A stretch of DNA of 64,000 nucleotides, from NCBI RefSeq assembly GCF_030704305.1, contig NZ_CP131935.1, positions 4,898,001 through 4,962,000 on the forward strand, written 5' to 3'. The notes under the pieces are model-generated. The model saw only the letters and a program-made list of their open reading frames with translations, was not told where the DNA came from and did no database searches. How positions within the stretch are numbered: the first letter of the stretch is position 1; each line of letters opens with the position of its first letter. Both the position numbers and the translations under genes were made by a program. Below are positions 26,011 through 36,760 of the stretch, piece by piece. The DNA is from Massilia sp. R2A-15. Lineage in GTDB: Bacteria > Pseudomonadota > Gammaproteobacteria > Burkholderiales > Burkholderiaceae_D.

Positions 26011-26402
26011 ATGCGATTTGATATGTTTTTAAATGTTACTTCCTCAGCTGATGCGATTAGGTTTTATGTAGAAGAGTTGGGGCTTTTTCGGGTTGCCATT
26101 GATTACGGCATGAAGTCATTTCTATTGTGTGCGACAGAATCGCCTTATGTGTGCTTGAACGTTGGTGAACGACCAATATCAATTAGCGAATATCCGCGTT
26201 TCGGGATCCAGGTGGACGATTGTGGCAAGGAATTTCGCCGTCTGAGAGATATTCAGTTTAGCAAGAGCGCGGGCATTGTACCTAGTCGCGAGGCGTATTT
26301 GAGGTTAGCGACTTTCCCATTGGGAAAAATTTCTCAATGAAAGATCCGTCTGGTAATCGATTCATACTATTTGAGGATTATATGTCTCGCCTTGACGTCT
26401 AG
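26011..26402 (+). pseudogene. VOC (glyoxalase/bleomycin resistance fold) gene, frameshifted
   Basis: The first 109 codons (M-R-F-D-M-F-L-N-V-T-S-S-A-D-A-I-R-F-Y-V-E-E-L-G-L-F) have the start of a vicinal oxygen chelate (VOC) domain. They stop early at 26340. In the next frame, from the A run at 26325-26329, the protein continues N-F-S-M-K-D-P-S-G-N-R-F-I-L-F-E-D-Y to a stop at 26402, the usual VOC C-terminal motif. Adding one A to the run restores one reading frame. Either a true decay mutation or a homopolymer sequencing error. VOC enzymes are diverse metalloenzymes; no substrate can be named. Confidence 0.65.
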
Positions 26403-26611
26403 CGCAATCCTCGCAGCGTCCGCGCAATCGAAATGTCGCCGATCCGTTCATGCCATGATCAGTCGAGGTTGTACCGGCACCCTCGCCCGCTGCCGTTGGT
26501 CGAGAAGTGAAGATCATTGCGATGTTGGTCAAAGGGAAACAAATATAAATAAGCCGCGCGACAAAATACGCCGGTGAGCGATCGTCCTTCATCAAAAACA
26601 AGGTGCGGCCC

Positions 26612-27029
26612 ATGCTTAATTCTATAATTTTGATTCCGGTAAATGATTGGGGCGAAGGTGAGCGATTTTACAAAGACGTAATGCGATTTTCGAAAATTGA
26701 TGGCCACGATTTTTTTACACCCGGAGGATGTAGCTGTGTCTGCATCAATCTAATAATAGTCAGAGACTTCGACCGAGACGGCTACGGGCTAGTCAGCGGG
26801 AGGCCAAGATTCCCCATCTTCAGATACTCTATCCTGAAAGATTTTTTGTCGTATTGCAAGGGGATATCCGAGAGGCGCCACTTTTGATTTTGCCTGCGAA
26901 AACCCAGGCGGTTATTTTGCCCGAGTTATCGATCCGTTTGGGAACACGTTTGAAATAATGTGCGATAGTTTTGATGATGCCGACAATACTATAGATCCAT
27001 TCCAATGGTCGTTTTATCGAAGGTATTAG
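26612..27029 (+). pseudogene. second VOC-domain gene, frameshifted
   Basis: Begins M-L-N-S-I-I-L-I-P-V-N-D-W-G-E-G-E-R-F-Y-K-D-V, the usual VOC N-terminal strand and helix, and runs to an early stop at 26887. One frame over, around 26872-26880, it continues G-A-T-F-D-F-A-C-E-N-P-G-G-Y-F-A-R-V-I-D-P-F-G-N-T-F-E-I to a stop at 27029. One missing G near 26874 explains the shift. An in-frame GTG at 26603 is an alternative start. It is a different VOC lineage from the upstream copy, so this is not a simple tandem duplicate. The 209 bases between the two show only short unsupported frames. Confidence 0.62.
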
Positions 27030-27078
27030 CGGTCAAGCGAGGGTGTTTCCGGCATGACGGCCGGTTGATCGTTGCATT

Positions 27079-27150
27079 GCATCCAAACATGTGTCAAATG
27101 CGATCGAATTTTATGTGGGGTCAATCTTCACGTCATGGAGCTGGGATTGA
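27079..27150 (+). pseudogene. short VOC-like remnant
   Basis: Twenty-three codons read A-S-K-H-V-S-N-A-I-E-F-Y-V-G-S-I-F then a stop, matching the S-A-D-A-I-R-F-Y-V-E-E-L element of the VOC gene at 26011. No start codon or remaining domain is seen. It looks like a leftover fragment; the match is short, so confidence is low. Confidence 0.3.
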
Positions 27151-27223
27151 CTAGGTTGATATAGAGCGCTTGTTTTCGCCGGCCTATCGGTTTTTGGTTC
27201 TGAAAAATACGTTCTGAGGTTGA

Positions 27224-27463
27224 GTGGAAAATTTCGATCATTATGCGGCCGCGAAGCTGTTATCCGCAAAATTGAGCGGCGAGGGTTATTCCGAATGGTC
27301 TCAGAAAATCGATGACAGCATGGTGGAAGGGGCCACGGGCACGGAGATTTTCATGATACTTAGAATGAGAACATCGGAATTTTTGTTGTCCGAACAGGGA
27401 TCGCCTGCGGTCATCGCATTAGCAGGCGAATTGTTGCGACAACTGAACGATTCGTTGAGTTAG
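27224..27463 (+). CDS. small helical protein, possible orphan immunity protein
   Basis: 79-residue protein starting at a GTG with GAGG a few bases upstream. Sequence features: helical throughout, S-E-W-S-Q-K-I-D-D-S-M-V-E-G-A-T-G-T-E-I-F-M-I-L-R, acidic overall, no signal peptide. The G-A-T-G-T-E-I-x-M-x-L-R motif is one I associate with small proteins found downstream of contact-dependent toxins, but I cannot name a family. It sits in the low-GC strip between the Rhs immunity genes and tssK, where orphan immunity genes commonly accumulate. Confidence 0.55.
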   Translation: MENFDHYAAAKLLSAKLSGEGYSEWSQKIDDSMVEGATGTEIFMILRMRTSEFLLSEQGSPAVIALAGELLRQLNDSLS

Positions 27464-27505
27464 ACATCCGTTCGCGACTTGCCTCAGGAAGGGACGAATT
27501 CAACG

Positions 27506-27994
27506 ATGGGCTTGAGGCTGGCGACAGAAATTTCGATCCGTGCCCAGTGGTCCGCGCAAGAGCCTTTGGCGGAGGTCGTGGTCGACAGCGTTCCCACGCA
27601 CTTGCGGGTGTCGGGAAGCGTTCTCGAGGCGGCAGTTCACTGCGACGGCATGACACTATTGTTGCTGACGGACGATGTGCCCTACGAAGACATGCTGTCG
27701 ATTTACTTGCTCGGCCCTCAGTTGCAGTTGCTTGACAGCGCCCGCATTGGCGCGGCCTATGCGACCGGGAATTTTTCGGGTTTAACCCTGGTTGAACCGA
27801 ATCGACTGCGCTTTCGATTTATCGACGACGCCGAATGGTGGGTCGAGATTTTGCCCGCGCCGTCGTTTCGGCTGCCGTTGGTCAGTGAAGTGAAGGGCGT
27901 CACCCGCAGTCATATGTTTTCACGCCATTTTCTGGTCGGCGCCGATCGGATTGGCGGGCGGACCAGAAACAACGGACCTCATCTAACAGAATGA
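27506..27994 (+). CDS. hypothetical protein, possible orphan immunity protein
   Basis: 162-residue soluble protein. I chose the ATG at 27506, downstream of AGGAAGGGA; an upstream in-frame TTG at 27479 would add nine residues. The C-terminal half is distinctive: L-D-S-A-R-I-G, L-R-F-R-F-I-D-D-A-E-W-W-V-E-I-L-P-A-P-S-F-R-L-P and S-H-M-F-S-R-H-F-L-V-G. I recognise no formal family. Its end lies only 9 bases before the decayed tssK fragment, suggesting that it was once the gene directly upstream of tssK. Role as immunity gene is inferred from context. Confidence 0.6.
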   Translation: MGLRLATEISIRAQWSAQEPLAEVVVDSVPTHLRVSGSVLEAAVHCDGMTLLLLTDDVPYEDMLSIYLLGPQLQLLDSARIGAAYATGNFSGLTLVEPNRLRFRFIDDAEWWVEILPAPSFRLPLVSEVKGVTRSHMFSRHFLVGADRIGGRTRNNGPHLTE

Positions 27995-28002
27995 CAAGAG
28001 AA

Positions 28003-28110
28003 AAGTGAGGGACTATGCCGCGGAATCGTAAAGCCGGTTGATCCGTCGTTTGCCCCGGGCCGACGACTGTCTGCAAACCCGGTCCCGAACCGCGCGCCGC
28101 GCGATTCTCA
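28003..28110 (+). pseudogene. decayed duplicate of the tssK 5' end
   Basis: From the ribosome site through the start codon (28015) this stretch matches the beginning of tssK at 28435-28560. Both share the GAGG-x-x-CTATG start region, the string GGAATCGTAAAG just inside the gene, and later CTGCAAACCC, with about 35 bases deleted between. The duplicate hits a stop after eight codons. It is a scar of recombination or partial duplication at the tssK start; the 55-residue gene at 28148 lies between the scar and the intact copy. Confidence 0.75.
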
Positions 28111-28147
28111 GATTTATATTTAATGATTGCGTCGCGAAAGGGAAAAA

Positions 28148-28315
28148 ATGAGTGACAATTTATACGAGTCGGATGACTTTGCGATGTGGGTTGAGAATGA
28201 ATCATCGGTGCAAATGAAAGCGGTGACCCAGCAAGGCGATCCAGTCGAGTTTTCATTTGATGAAATCGAAAATATTATTGCGATACTTACCAAGTGGGTG
28301 CAGAGATATAAGTAG
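28148..28315 (+). CDS. small hypothetical protein between tssK scar and tssK
   Basis: 55-residue acidic protein (S-D-N-L-Y-E-S-D-D-F-A-M-W-V-E-N-E then a helix ending T-K-W-V-Q-R-Y-K). GAAAGGGAAAA precedes the ATG at a suitable distance. AT-rich relative to the core. No signal peptide or membrane segment. It is flanked by the decayed and intact tssK starts, so it probably arrived with the event that duplicated that site. Function unknown; an orphan immunity gene or antidote is plausible but unproven. Confidence 0.5.
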   Translation: MSDNLYESDDFAMWVENESSVQMKAVTQQGDPVEFSFDEIENIIAILTKWVQRYK

Positions 28316-28447
28316 GAATCGCGAAATGTCTGGAACGTAGTTCAGTGCCATGGAGCGTGAGAAGGTGAAAAGCTGCCCAGCATCGGGACGAGCTGGGAAA
28401 TTCGTAGGAAGTATGAACCTGAAGCCGTACTAACAAAGCGAGGCGCT

Positions 28448-29779
28448 ATGTCGTGGAATCGTAAAGTCGTTTGGTCCGAGGGCATGCTGCTGCAGCCGCA
28501 GCACCTGCAACAGCACGACCGCTATCTGCAAACCCAGCTTGAGGCGCGGGTGCGCCCCTTGCGCCCATTCTCATGGGGCTTCTCATCCCTGAAAATCGAC
28601 GATGCGCAGCTCGGCCTCGGCAAGCTGTCGCTGCAGGCATGCAGCGGCGTGCTGCCGGACGGGACGCCGTTCTCGCTGCCCGCCGACGACGCGCTGCCCC
28701 TGCCGATCGATGTGCCGGAGGACGCGCGCGGCGTGATGGTGGTGCTGGCGCTGCCGCTGCGCCGGCCCGGCATCGCCGAAGTCGGCGACAGCCATGCGCA
28801 CGATAACTTCGCGCGCCACACGCCGGTGGACCACGAAGCCTGGGACAGCAATGGCCTCGACAGCAGCGCGCTGATGCAGGTCGGGCAGCTGCGCCTGCGC
28901 CTCGCGCTCGAATCGGAAGTGGCCAACGCCTACGCCTGCATCGGCGTGGCGCGCGTGATCGAACGGCGCCCCGACAACAAGCTGGTGCTCGATCCCGACT
29001 ACTGCCCGCCGTGCCTGGACTATCGCGTCGCGCCGCGCCTCGGCGCCTTCGCCGATGAACTCCTCGGCCTTCTGCACCAGCGCGGCGACGCCCTCGGCAA
29101 CCGCCTGTCGCAGCCGGGCGCCGCCGGCGCCGCGGAGATTTCCGACTTCCTGCTGCTCCAGATGATCAATCGCGCCGAGCCGGTGTTCGCGCACTTGTGC
29201 AGCCTGTCCGGCCTGCATCCCGAGGAGCTGTATCGCGCCCTGGTGGCGCTGGCCGGCGAACTGGCCACCTTCAACTCGGGCACCAAGCGGGCGGTGCAGT
29301 ATCCGGCCTACCGCCACGACGCGCTGCGCGAGTCGTTCCAGCCGGTGGTCGATCACGTGCGCGAAGCGCTGTCGATGGTGATCGACTCGCGCGCGGTGCC
29401 GATCCCGCTCGAGGAGCGCCAGTTCGGCCTGCGCGTGGCGGTGATCCGCGACCCCGAACTGGTAAAAACCGCGACCTTCGTCCTCGCGGTGAACGCGCAG
29501 ATGCCGGCCGAGCACCTGCGCGGGACCTTCCCGCGCCAGGTCAAGATCGGGTCGGTGGAGACGATCCGCGAACTGGTCAACCTGCAGCTGCCCGGCGTGC
29601 TGCTTCGGCCGCTGCCGGTGGCGCCGCGCCAGCTGCCGTTCCACGCCGGCTTCACCTACTTCGAACTCGATCGCACCGGCGACTACTGGAACCAGCTGGC
29701 CACGTCGGCCGGTTTCGCGATGCACGTGGCGGGCGAATTCCCGGGCCTGCAGATGGAGTTCTGGGCGGTGCGGCGATAA
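28448..29779 (+). CDS. tssK: TssK baseplate-membrane complex connector
   Basis: 443-residue TssK, the trimeric protein linking baseplate to the TssJLM membrane complex. Starts M-S-W-N-R-K-V-V-W-S-E-G-M-L-L-Q-P-Q-H-L-Q-Q-H-D-R-Y, the family signature. Further blocks: A-R-V-I-E-R-R-P-D-N-K-L-V-L-D-P-D-Y-C-P-P (about 160-180), D-F-L-L-L-Q-M-I-N-R (about 234-243), and the C-terminal L-P-G-V-L-L-R-P-L-P-V-A-P-R-Q-L-P-F-H-A-G-F-T-Y-F-E. Intact and of normal length. Separated from the T6SS core genes by about 15 kb of cargo. No tssJ or tssL follows, unlike the common tssJKL order. Confidence 0.95.
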   Translation: MSWNRKVVWSEGMLLQPQHLQQHDRYLQTQLEARVRPLRPFSWGFSSLKIDDAQLGLGKLSLQACSGVLPDGTPFSLPADDALPLPIDVPEDARGVMVVLALPLRRPGIAEVGDSHAHDNFARHTPVDHEAWDSNGLDSSALMQVGQLRLRLALESEVANAYACIGVARVIERRPDNKLVLDPDYCPPCLDYRVAPRLGAFADELLGLLHQRGDALGNRLSQPGAAGAAEISDFLLLQMINRAEPVFAHLCSLSGLHPEELYRALVALAGELATFNSGTKRAVQYPAYRHDALRESFQPVVDHVREALSMVIDSRAVPIPLEERQFGLRVAVIRDPELVKTATFVLAVNAQMPAEHLRGTFPRQVKIGSVETIRELVNLQLPGVLLRPLPVAPRQLPFHAGFTYFELDRTGDYWNQLATSAGFAMHVAGEFPGLQMEFWAVRR

Positions 29780-29896
29780 GCGCAACGGTGCGGAATTTTA
29801 TCCTGATTGCATAGCTTTATTGCAATTTCCCATGGTAAGCTTTCAGGCATGCGCAGCGTCGATCGACGCTGCCATTTTGCCTCGGACCGCAGATCG

Positions 29897-30700
29897 ATGA
29901 CACTTTCTCGCCCATCGCTTGAACTCACCAGCCTGACCCACTCGGGCATGGTGCGCTCGCATAACGAAGACCATCACATGGTCGACGCTGCGCGCGGTCT
30001 GGCGATCCTGGCCGATGGCATGGGCGGCTACAACGCCGGCGAAGTGGCCAGCGAGATGGCGGTCAGCCAGCTGGCCGCGGGCCTGGGCGACGCCGCTGCG
30101 GACGCGGCGCCGGCCGCGCTGGTCAGGCGCCAGGTCGAGCGCATCAACGCGGCCATCTACGATGCGGCCCAGTCGCAGCCGCAGTGCGCCGGCATGGGCA
30201 CCACGCTGGTGTCGGCGCTGTTCCGGCCCGGCCGCATGACGGTTGCCCACGTCGGCGATTCGCGCCTGTACCGCTGGCGTGGCGGCGCCTTCCAGGCCAT
30301 CACGCGCGACCATTCGCTGCTGCAGGAGCAGATCGACAGCGGCTTGATCAGCGTGGAGGAAGCGCGCCGCTCGCACAACAAGAACCTGGTCACGCGCGCG
30401 CTTGGCGTCGAGCCGACGGTGGAGGTCGAGGTGCACGAGCACGACACCCAGCCCGGCGACCTGTACCTGCTTTGCTCCGATGGCCTGAACGACATGGTGG
30501 CCGACGACGACATCGAGCGGGTGCTGCACGCGTACGGCACCCAGCTGTCCGCGGCGGCGCAGCAGCTGGTCCAGCTGGCCAACCATAACGGAGGGCGCGA
30601 CAACGTGACGGTGATCCTGGCGCGCGTGCTGGAGAAGCCGGTGGAGCGCGGCATGCTGGCGCGGCTGGCGGCATGGGTCAGGCCGGGAGCGGCATCGTGA
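29897..30700 (+). CDS. pppA: PppA, PP2C-type protein phosphatase of the T6SS switch
   Basis: 267-residue PP2C Ser/Thr phosphatase that in comparable systems removes the PpkA-dependent phosphate from Fha and resets the T6SS. Metal and substrate motifs are complete: R-S-H-N-E-D-H (about 18-24), A-D-G-M-G-G-Y-N-A-G-E, G-M-G-T-T-L-V, A-H-V-G-D-S-R-L-Y-R, C-S-D-G-L-N-D-M-V and G-G-R-D-N-V-T-V-I-L. I chose the ATG at 29897, just before the catalytic domain; an open frame reaches back to 29807. A gap of 117 bases after tssK suggests a separate promoter. The stop overlaps the GTG of the fha gene. Confidence 0.92.
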   Translation: MTLSRPSLELTSLTHSGMVRSHNEDHHMVDAARGLAILADGMGGYNAGEVASEMAVSQLAAGLGDAAADAAPAALVRRQVERINAAIYDAAQSQPQCAGMGTTLVSALFRPGRMTVAHVGDSRLYRWRGGAFQAITRDHSLLQEQIDSGLISVEEARRSHNKNLVTRALGVEPTVEVEVHEHDTQPGDLYLLCSDGLNDMVADDDIERVLHAYGTQLSAAAQQLVQLANHNGGRDNVTVILARVLEKPVERGMLARLAAWVRPGAAS

Positions 30701-32148
30701 CGATCAGCGTGACCGTGCGCGACCTGAGCATCGGCGGTGCGCCGTGGCAGGCGGCCCTGCCCGATCCCGTGGCCACGATTGGACGCAGCGCAACCAGCGA
30801 CCTTGTGCTGCAGGATCCCGACAAGCACGTCTCGCGCCTGCACGCCACCATCGAGCGGCGCGGCGATAATTACTGGTTGATCGTCAATTCGAAGATCAAT
30901 CCCATCCTCGTGGACGGCGAGCCGCGCCAACCGGGGACGACGGTCATGCTGCGTAACGGCGCCAACGTCGGCATGCATCCGTTCGAACTGGTGGTCAGCA
31001 TCGAGGCGGGGGCGCCGATGCCGGCGTTCGCGCCAGCGCCGCCGATGCCGGCATCGATACCGGCGTTCCCGCCGGCGCCGCCGATGCAGGCGCCAATGCC
31101 GGCGTTTCCCACCGCGGCGCCGGCTCGCCTGCCGGATAACTACAACTGGCTCGACGACGCACCGATCCCGGGCGCGCAGAATCCGTTTGCGCCGGGAGCG
31201 GCGTCACAGGCGGCCGCCCAATCCAATCCGTTCTTGCCGAGCGCTGCGCCATCCATCGCGCCGTCCAATCCTTTCGGTCGCGAAGCGCCTTCCACTGGCC
31301 TGGTGATGGGCATGCCCGGCCCGCTGGACGGCCACCTCGGCTCGGCGCAAGTGCTCGATCCGCTCGCGCTGCTGGGCGGCACCGCGCCTGCGCCGTCGTT
31401 CGGCGCCATGCTCGGGCCGGCCGGTGCGCCGCTGATCGATTTCGGCGGCCCGGCGCGCGGTCCCGCCACATCCGGCATCGATCACGTCCACGATTTCAAC
31501 CTGCCGTTCGGCGCGGCGCCGGCCTCGCCGCCGTCGGCGGCCGCACCGACCGGAACCGTCGCGCTGGACGCCTTCCTGCACGGACTGGGTAACTCCGGCA
31601 TTCGGATTCCGCCCGGCGAGGAGACCGCTTTTTTCGACAAGGCGGGCGGCGTGGTGCAGGCGGCGGTGGAGGGGCTGGTGACGCTGCTGCTGGCGCGCGG
31701 CGAAATCAAGAAGGAACTGCGCGCCGAGGAACGCACCATGCTCGCTTCGCGCGCCAACAACCCGCTGAAGTTCATGGGTTCGGCGGAGGAGGCGGTGCGC
31801 TTCCTGTTCGACCCGGCCGCCGCCAATGCCGGCGCCTTCCTCTCGCCGCAAAAGGCCATCGAGGACGCCTGCACGGAGCTGGTCGCTCACGAACTGGGAC
31901 TGGTCGCGGGCATGCGCGCGGCGGTGATCGGCGCGATCCGGCGCTTCGAGCCGCAAGCGCTCGAACGCAACGCCGGCAAGGTCGGCGCGTCGCTGATTCC
32001 GATGGGCCGCAAGGCCAAATTGTGGGACTCCTACGTCGAGCAGTACGAGAAGATCGAACTTGAAATGGCGGATAACCTCGACCGCCTGTTCGAGCGCGAC
32101 TTCCTGACCGCGTACACCGACCAGGTTCGACGGATGAGCAAAAAATGA
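30697..32148 (+). CDS. tagH: TagH/Fha, FHA-domain protein of the T6SS switch
   Basis: 483-residue FHA protein, target of PpkA and PppA and activator of T6SS assembly. The GTG at 30697 overlaps the pppA stop and has GGGAG upstream. The N-terminal FHA domain (about 1-100) shows [19 protein letters not shown] and the N-G-A turn. A Pro/Ala/Met-rich linker with repeated P-P-M-P-A / P-A-F units (about 105-145) follows, then a C-terminal T6SS-specific domain (about 285-483) with A-R-A-N-N-P-L-K-F and the [11 protein letters not shown] block. It overlaps ppkA by 4 bases. Confidence 0.92.
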   Translation: MTISVTVRDLSIGGAPWQAALPDPVATIGRSATSDLVLQDPDKHVSRLHATIERRGDNYWLIVNSKINPILVDGEPRQPGTTVMLRNGANVGMHPFELVVSIEAGAPMPAFAPAPPMPASIPAFPPAPPMQAPMPAFPTAAPARLPDNYNWLDDAPIPGAQNPFAPGAASQAAAQSNPFLPSAAPSIAPSNPFGREAPSTGLVMGMPGPLDGHLGSAQVLDPLALLGGTAPAPSFGAMLGPAGAPLIDFGGPARGPATSGIDHVHDFNLPFGAAPASPPSAAAPTGTVALDAFLHGLGNSGIRIPPGEETAFFDKAGGVVQAAVEGLVTLLLARGEIKKELRAEERTMLASRANNPLKFMGSAEEAVRFLFDPAAANAGAFLSPQKAIEDACTELVAHELGLVAGMRAAVIGAIRRFEPQALERNAGKVGASLIPMGRKAKLWDSYVEQYEKIELEMADNLDRLFERDFLTAYTDQVRRMSKK

Positions 32149-35100
32149 GCGAGGGACAAGGCACATACCTGGGGCGCTACCGGCTGGGCGAAGTGCTCGG
32201 GCGCGGCGCCATGGGCGTCGTCTATGAAGGCTACGACCCCAAGCTGAAAGGGCGCAAGGTCGCCATCAAGACCATCCTGAAAAGCCAGCTGCTCGACCCG
32301 CAGATGGCGGCCGAATACTCGGCGCGGTTCGACACCGAGGCCGGCAACGTCGCCAGCCTGAATCACCCGAACATCGTCACCGTGTACGACTTCGGCAACG
32401 AAGCCGACGTGGCCTACCTGGTGATGGAGTTCATCGACGGCAAGGAGCTCAAGCACTACCTCGATGCGAAACACCTTTTCGGCATCGACGAGACCGTGGG
32501 CATCGTCTGCAACCTGCTCGACGCGCTGGACTACGCGCACGAGAAATTCATTTATCACCGCGACATCAAGCCGGCCAACGTGATGATCGACGTGCGCGGG
32601 CGCGTCAAGCTGACCGATTTCGGCGTGGCGCGCCAGTCGGACGGCTCCGGCAACGATGGCACGCGCGCCGGCACCATGGTCGGCACGCCGAGCTATATGT
32701 CGCCCGAGCAGATCAAGGGGCTGCCCGCGCAGGCCGCGGCCGACCTGTTCGCCACCGGCGTGGTGTTGTACCAGTGCCTGACGCTGCACAAGCCGTTCAG
32801 CGGCGGCAGCGAGTGGGAGATCTGGCAGAAGATCGTCAACGAGCCGCCGCCGCCGCTGTCGCAGTACCGCGCCGGCGTGCCGCCCGCGCTCGAGCGCGCG
32901 ATGCTGCGCGCGCTGGCCAAGGATCCGAAGGAGCGGCCGCCATCTGCCGCGGCCATGATCGCCGACCTGAAGGCTTCGATCGCCGGCGCCAGCTTCGATC
33001 CCGATGCGACCCGCATCGTCAGCAGGCCCGCGCCTGGTCCCGCGCGCGACGATTCGAGCATGCGCCCGGTCACCCAGGTGGGTGTCGGCACCGGTTCGCA
33101 GGGCGGAGGCTCCGCGGCCGCCGCGCCGGCATTCACCCAGCAAAGCAGCGAAATCGAGCTGGAATTCTGGCGCAGCATCAAGGACAGCGGCGACCGCGAG
33201 GAATTCCAGCTGTTCCTGGAGCGCTTCCCGGCAGGGACCTATTCCGACCTGGCGCGCAGGAAGATGTCAAAACTGGGCGGCGCAGTAGTGGCCGACGACA
33301 CCGACGCCAGCATGGCGCGCCAGATCGAGGAGCAGGAGGCGAAGGTACGGCAGATGCGGGCCGACCAGGAGCGCCGCCTGGCCGAAGCGGAGCGCGAGCG
33401 CGAACTGGCGCGCCAGCGCGCCGAGGAGGCGCGGCTCGAGCAGATCCGCGCCGAGGAAGCGCGGCGGCGCGAAGAGGAAGAGGCGCGCCTGCGCGCGGAA
33501 GCCGCCGCGCGCGCCAGGGCCGAGGAAGAGGCGCGGCTGGCCGAGCAGGCGCGCCTGCAGGCGCTGGAGGCGGAGCGGATCGCGGCTGCGCAAAGGGAAG
33601 CGGCGCGCGTCAAGGCGGAAGAGGAGGCGCGCGCGAAGGCGGCGGAAGAGGCCGCGGCGCGCGCACGGGCCGCCGAGGAGGAGGCGAAGCGGATCGCAGC
33701 CTCCGAAGCGGAGGCCCGGCGAGTCGAGGCGGCGCGTATCAAGGCCGCGGAAGAGGAAGCCGCCCGCGTGAAGGCCGCTGAAGAAGCGGCTGCCCGGATC
33801 AAGGCGGAGGAAGAAGCGGCGCGCATCAAGGCTGCGGAAGAGCAAGCTGCACGCGTGGCGGCCGCCCAAGAGGAAGCTGCCCGCATCAAGGCCGCTGAAG
33901 AGAAGGCGGCCCGCGTCAAGGCGGAGGAAGAAGCGGCTCGCATCAAGGCGGAGGAAGAAGCGCGCATCAAGGCCGCGAAAGAGGAAGCGGCCCGCGTCAA
34001 GGCCGCGCAAGAGGAAGCGGCCCGCGCGAAGGCGGAGCAAGAGGAAGCGGTCCGCGTCAAGGCCGCCGAAGAGGAAGCCGCGTCGCGCGCGAAGGCCGCC
34101 GAAGAGACTGCGCGCCAGCTGAAGCTGAAGCAGAAGGCGGATGCGGAGCGGCGGGAGCGCGAAGCCGCAGATCAGGAAGACGCGACCAGGCTGCACAAGC
34201 CGGGCGACGCTCGCCTCGCCGGGGAGCAATGGGCGGCGGCCGAAAAGCGCGCGGCAGAGCAAAAGGCGCAAGAGGAGGCGCAGCAGCGCCGTGAGACGCA
34301 AGTTGCCGAGACGGCGCCCAGCGCGGACGAGACGACGCGGATTATCCGGCCGTCGGACCGCGCCGGTCTGATCGCGATTGCGCCGGAGTCGGACAAGGAA
34401 AAGACCGCAACGCCAGCCGCTGAAGCGCAAGCCGAAGCCGTCGAGCGGGAGCAGCCTTCCATCGCTTCGGCGATCGGCCACGAGGTGAAGGAAGCTGCGG
34501 CCGCGCGCGCGATGCCGGCACCGCAGCGCGCCCCCGCGCCTAACAAGACGCCGCTGTTCTTGGGGATCGGCGCGGCAGTGCTGGTGCTGGCCGGCGGCGC
34601 CTACATGCTTACTTCAAAAAAGGAAGCGCCGGTCGAAGCGAAGAGCGTCCCCGCCCAGCCCGAGCGCGCGGTCGTCGCCGAACCCAAGTCTGCGGAACCA
34701 GCCGGGCCGGCGCGGGTCGTGACGTCGCCGCAGCCCGCGCCTGAAGTCAGCAACGCAACGCCACCGCCGGCGCCTGACCTGCGTGCGGAAAAAGAGGCGG
34801 CGAAGCGCGCGGAGGCGCAGCGACTGGCCGATCTCAAGGCGAAGGAACAGAAGGATCAGAAAGCGCTGAAAGAGCAGAAGGACAAGGAGCAGAAGGACAA
34901 GGAGCAGAAAGAGCTCGCGGCGCGCAAGGCCGCGGACGACGCCAAACTGGCGGAGGAGAACAAGGCGAAGGAGGCTGCGGCGCAGAAGGCGCGGGACGAA
35001 GCGGCCAAGGTCGCGGCCGCGCGCGACGAGGCGGCGAAAAAGGATCTCGCCGCCAAGGCCAAGGCAAAAGAGCTGGCCGACCAGAAGGCCAGGGATGATG

Positions 35101-35450
35101 CGGCCGCGGCGCAGCGGGCGAAAGAACTGGCAGAGCAGAAGGCGCGCGATGAAGAAAAGGCCAAGGCAACGGCGGCTGCGGCCGCGGCCAAGGCAAAGGC
35201 CAATTCCGATCCGGATGCATTGTTTGCGCAGGCCCAGAGCGCCGAGAAAGAGGGCCGCTCGCGTGAGGCGGTCGACCTGTACAAGCGGGCCTACGGCGCC
35301 GGAAGCGGCCGCGCCGCGCGCATGTTGGGCGACATTTATGGAAAGGGAAGCGGCGACGTCGGCCGGGACTATGGCGAGCAGCTGCAGTGGTACGAGAAGG
35401 CCAAGGCGGCCGGTGTCGATGTGCCGACGCCAGGCAAGCGGAAGTACTGA
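32145..35450 (+). CDS. ppkA: PpkA, membrane Ser/Thr kinase with long coiled coil and Sel1-like end
   Basis: 1101-residue kinase that starts the phosphorylation switch acting on Fha. Kinase domain (about 10-280): [16 protein letters not shown] lysine, H-R-D-I-K-P-A-N-V and D-F-G are all present, so it should be active. From about 395 to 690 is a very repetitive Ala/Glu/Arg/Lys coiled coil built on [14 protein letters not shown] units. A single transmembrane helix lies near 801-823, followed by a second Lys/Ala/Glu-rich stretch in the periplasm and a short Sel1-like repeat (about 1025-1095: [26 protein letters not shown]). ATG overlaps the fha stop. The repeats may vary between strains. Confidence 0.9.
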   Translation: MSEGQGTYLGRYRLGEVLGRGAMGVVYEGYDPKLKGRKVAIKTILKSQLLDPQMAAEYSARFDTEAGNVASLNHPNIVTVYDFGNEADVAYLVMEFIDGKELKHYLDAKHLFGIDETVGIVCNLLDALDYAHEKFIYHRDIKPANVMIDVRGRVKLTDFGVARQSDGSGNDGTRAGTMVGTPSYMSPEQIKGLPAQAAADLFATGVVLYQCLTLHKPFSGGSEWEIWQKIVNEPPPPLSQYRAGVPPALERAMLRALAKDPKERPPSAAAMIADLKASIAGASFDPDATRIVSRPAPGPARDDSSMRPVTQVGVGTGSQGGGSAAAAPAFTQQSSEIELEFWRSIKDSGDREEFQLFLERFPAGTYSDLARRKMSKLGGAVVADDTDASMARQIEEQEAKVRQMRADQERRLAEAERERELARQRAEEARLEQIRAEEARRREEEEARLRAEAAARARAEEEARLAEQARLQALEAERIAAAQREAARVKAEEEARAKAAEEAAARARAAEEEAKRIAASEAEARRVEAARIKAAEEEAARVKAAEEAAARIKAEEEAARIKAAEEQAARVAAAQEEAARIKAAEEKAARVKAEEEAARIKAEEEARIKAAKEEAARVKAAQEEAARAKAEQEEAVRVKAAEEEAASRAKAAEETARQLKLKQKADAERREREAADQEDATRLHKPGDARLAGEQWAAAEKRAAEQKAQEEAQQRRETQVAETAPSADETTRIIRPSDRAGLIAIAPESDKEKTATPAAEAQAEAVEREQPSIASAIGHEVKEAAAARAMPAPQRAPAPNKTPLFLGIGAAVLVLAGGAYMLTSKKEAPVEAKSVPAQPERAVVAEPKSAEPAGPARVVTSPQPAPEVSNATPPPAPDLRAEKEAAKRAEAQRLADLKAKEQKDQKALKEQKDKEQKDKEQKELAARKAADDAKLAEENKAKEAAAQKARDEAAKVAAARDEAAKKDLAAKAKAKELADQKARDDAAAAQRAKELAEQKARDEEKAKATAAAAAAKAKANSDPDALFAQAQSAEKEGRSREAVDLYKRAYGAGSGRAARMLGDIYGKGSGDVGRDYGEQLQWYEKAKAAGVDVPTPGKRKY

Positions 35451-35556
35451 TTACATCGCGTCAGGTCGTACTGCAATTAAGTCAGGGAATACATCGACAC
35501 TACGCAAAGGCGCGTCAGCCCAACAACCGTCGTACTCGCGCAGGCGGGTACCTATG

Positions 35557-35704
35557 CTGAGCATGCCGATGAGGGGAAGCACGCTCAGTATGGGTACCTG
35601 CCTTCGCAGGTACGACGGGTAATGACAACACTGAGCATGCCGATGAGGGGAAGCACGCTCAGTATGGGTACCTGCCTTCGCAGGTACGACAGGTAATGAC
35701 AACA
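35557..35704. repeat. 74-bp tandem repeat (two copies) with extragenic palindrome
   Basis: Two direct copies, 35557-35630 and 35631-35704, differ at about one position. Each contains the palindrome TACCTGCCTTCGCAGGTA. The same core, GTACCTGCGAAGGCAGG, recurs near 41737. A related but diverged element lies at 35530-35555. It fills the space between convergent ppkA and hemB and is a dispersed extragenic palindrome, possibly acting as a terminator. Confidence 0.85.
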
Positions 35705-35734
35705 GGATCCGGTGGACCTGACCCCATTTTCGAA

Positions 35735-36760
<1,026 letters not shown>

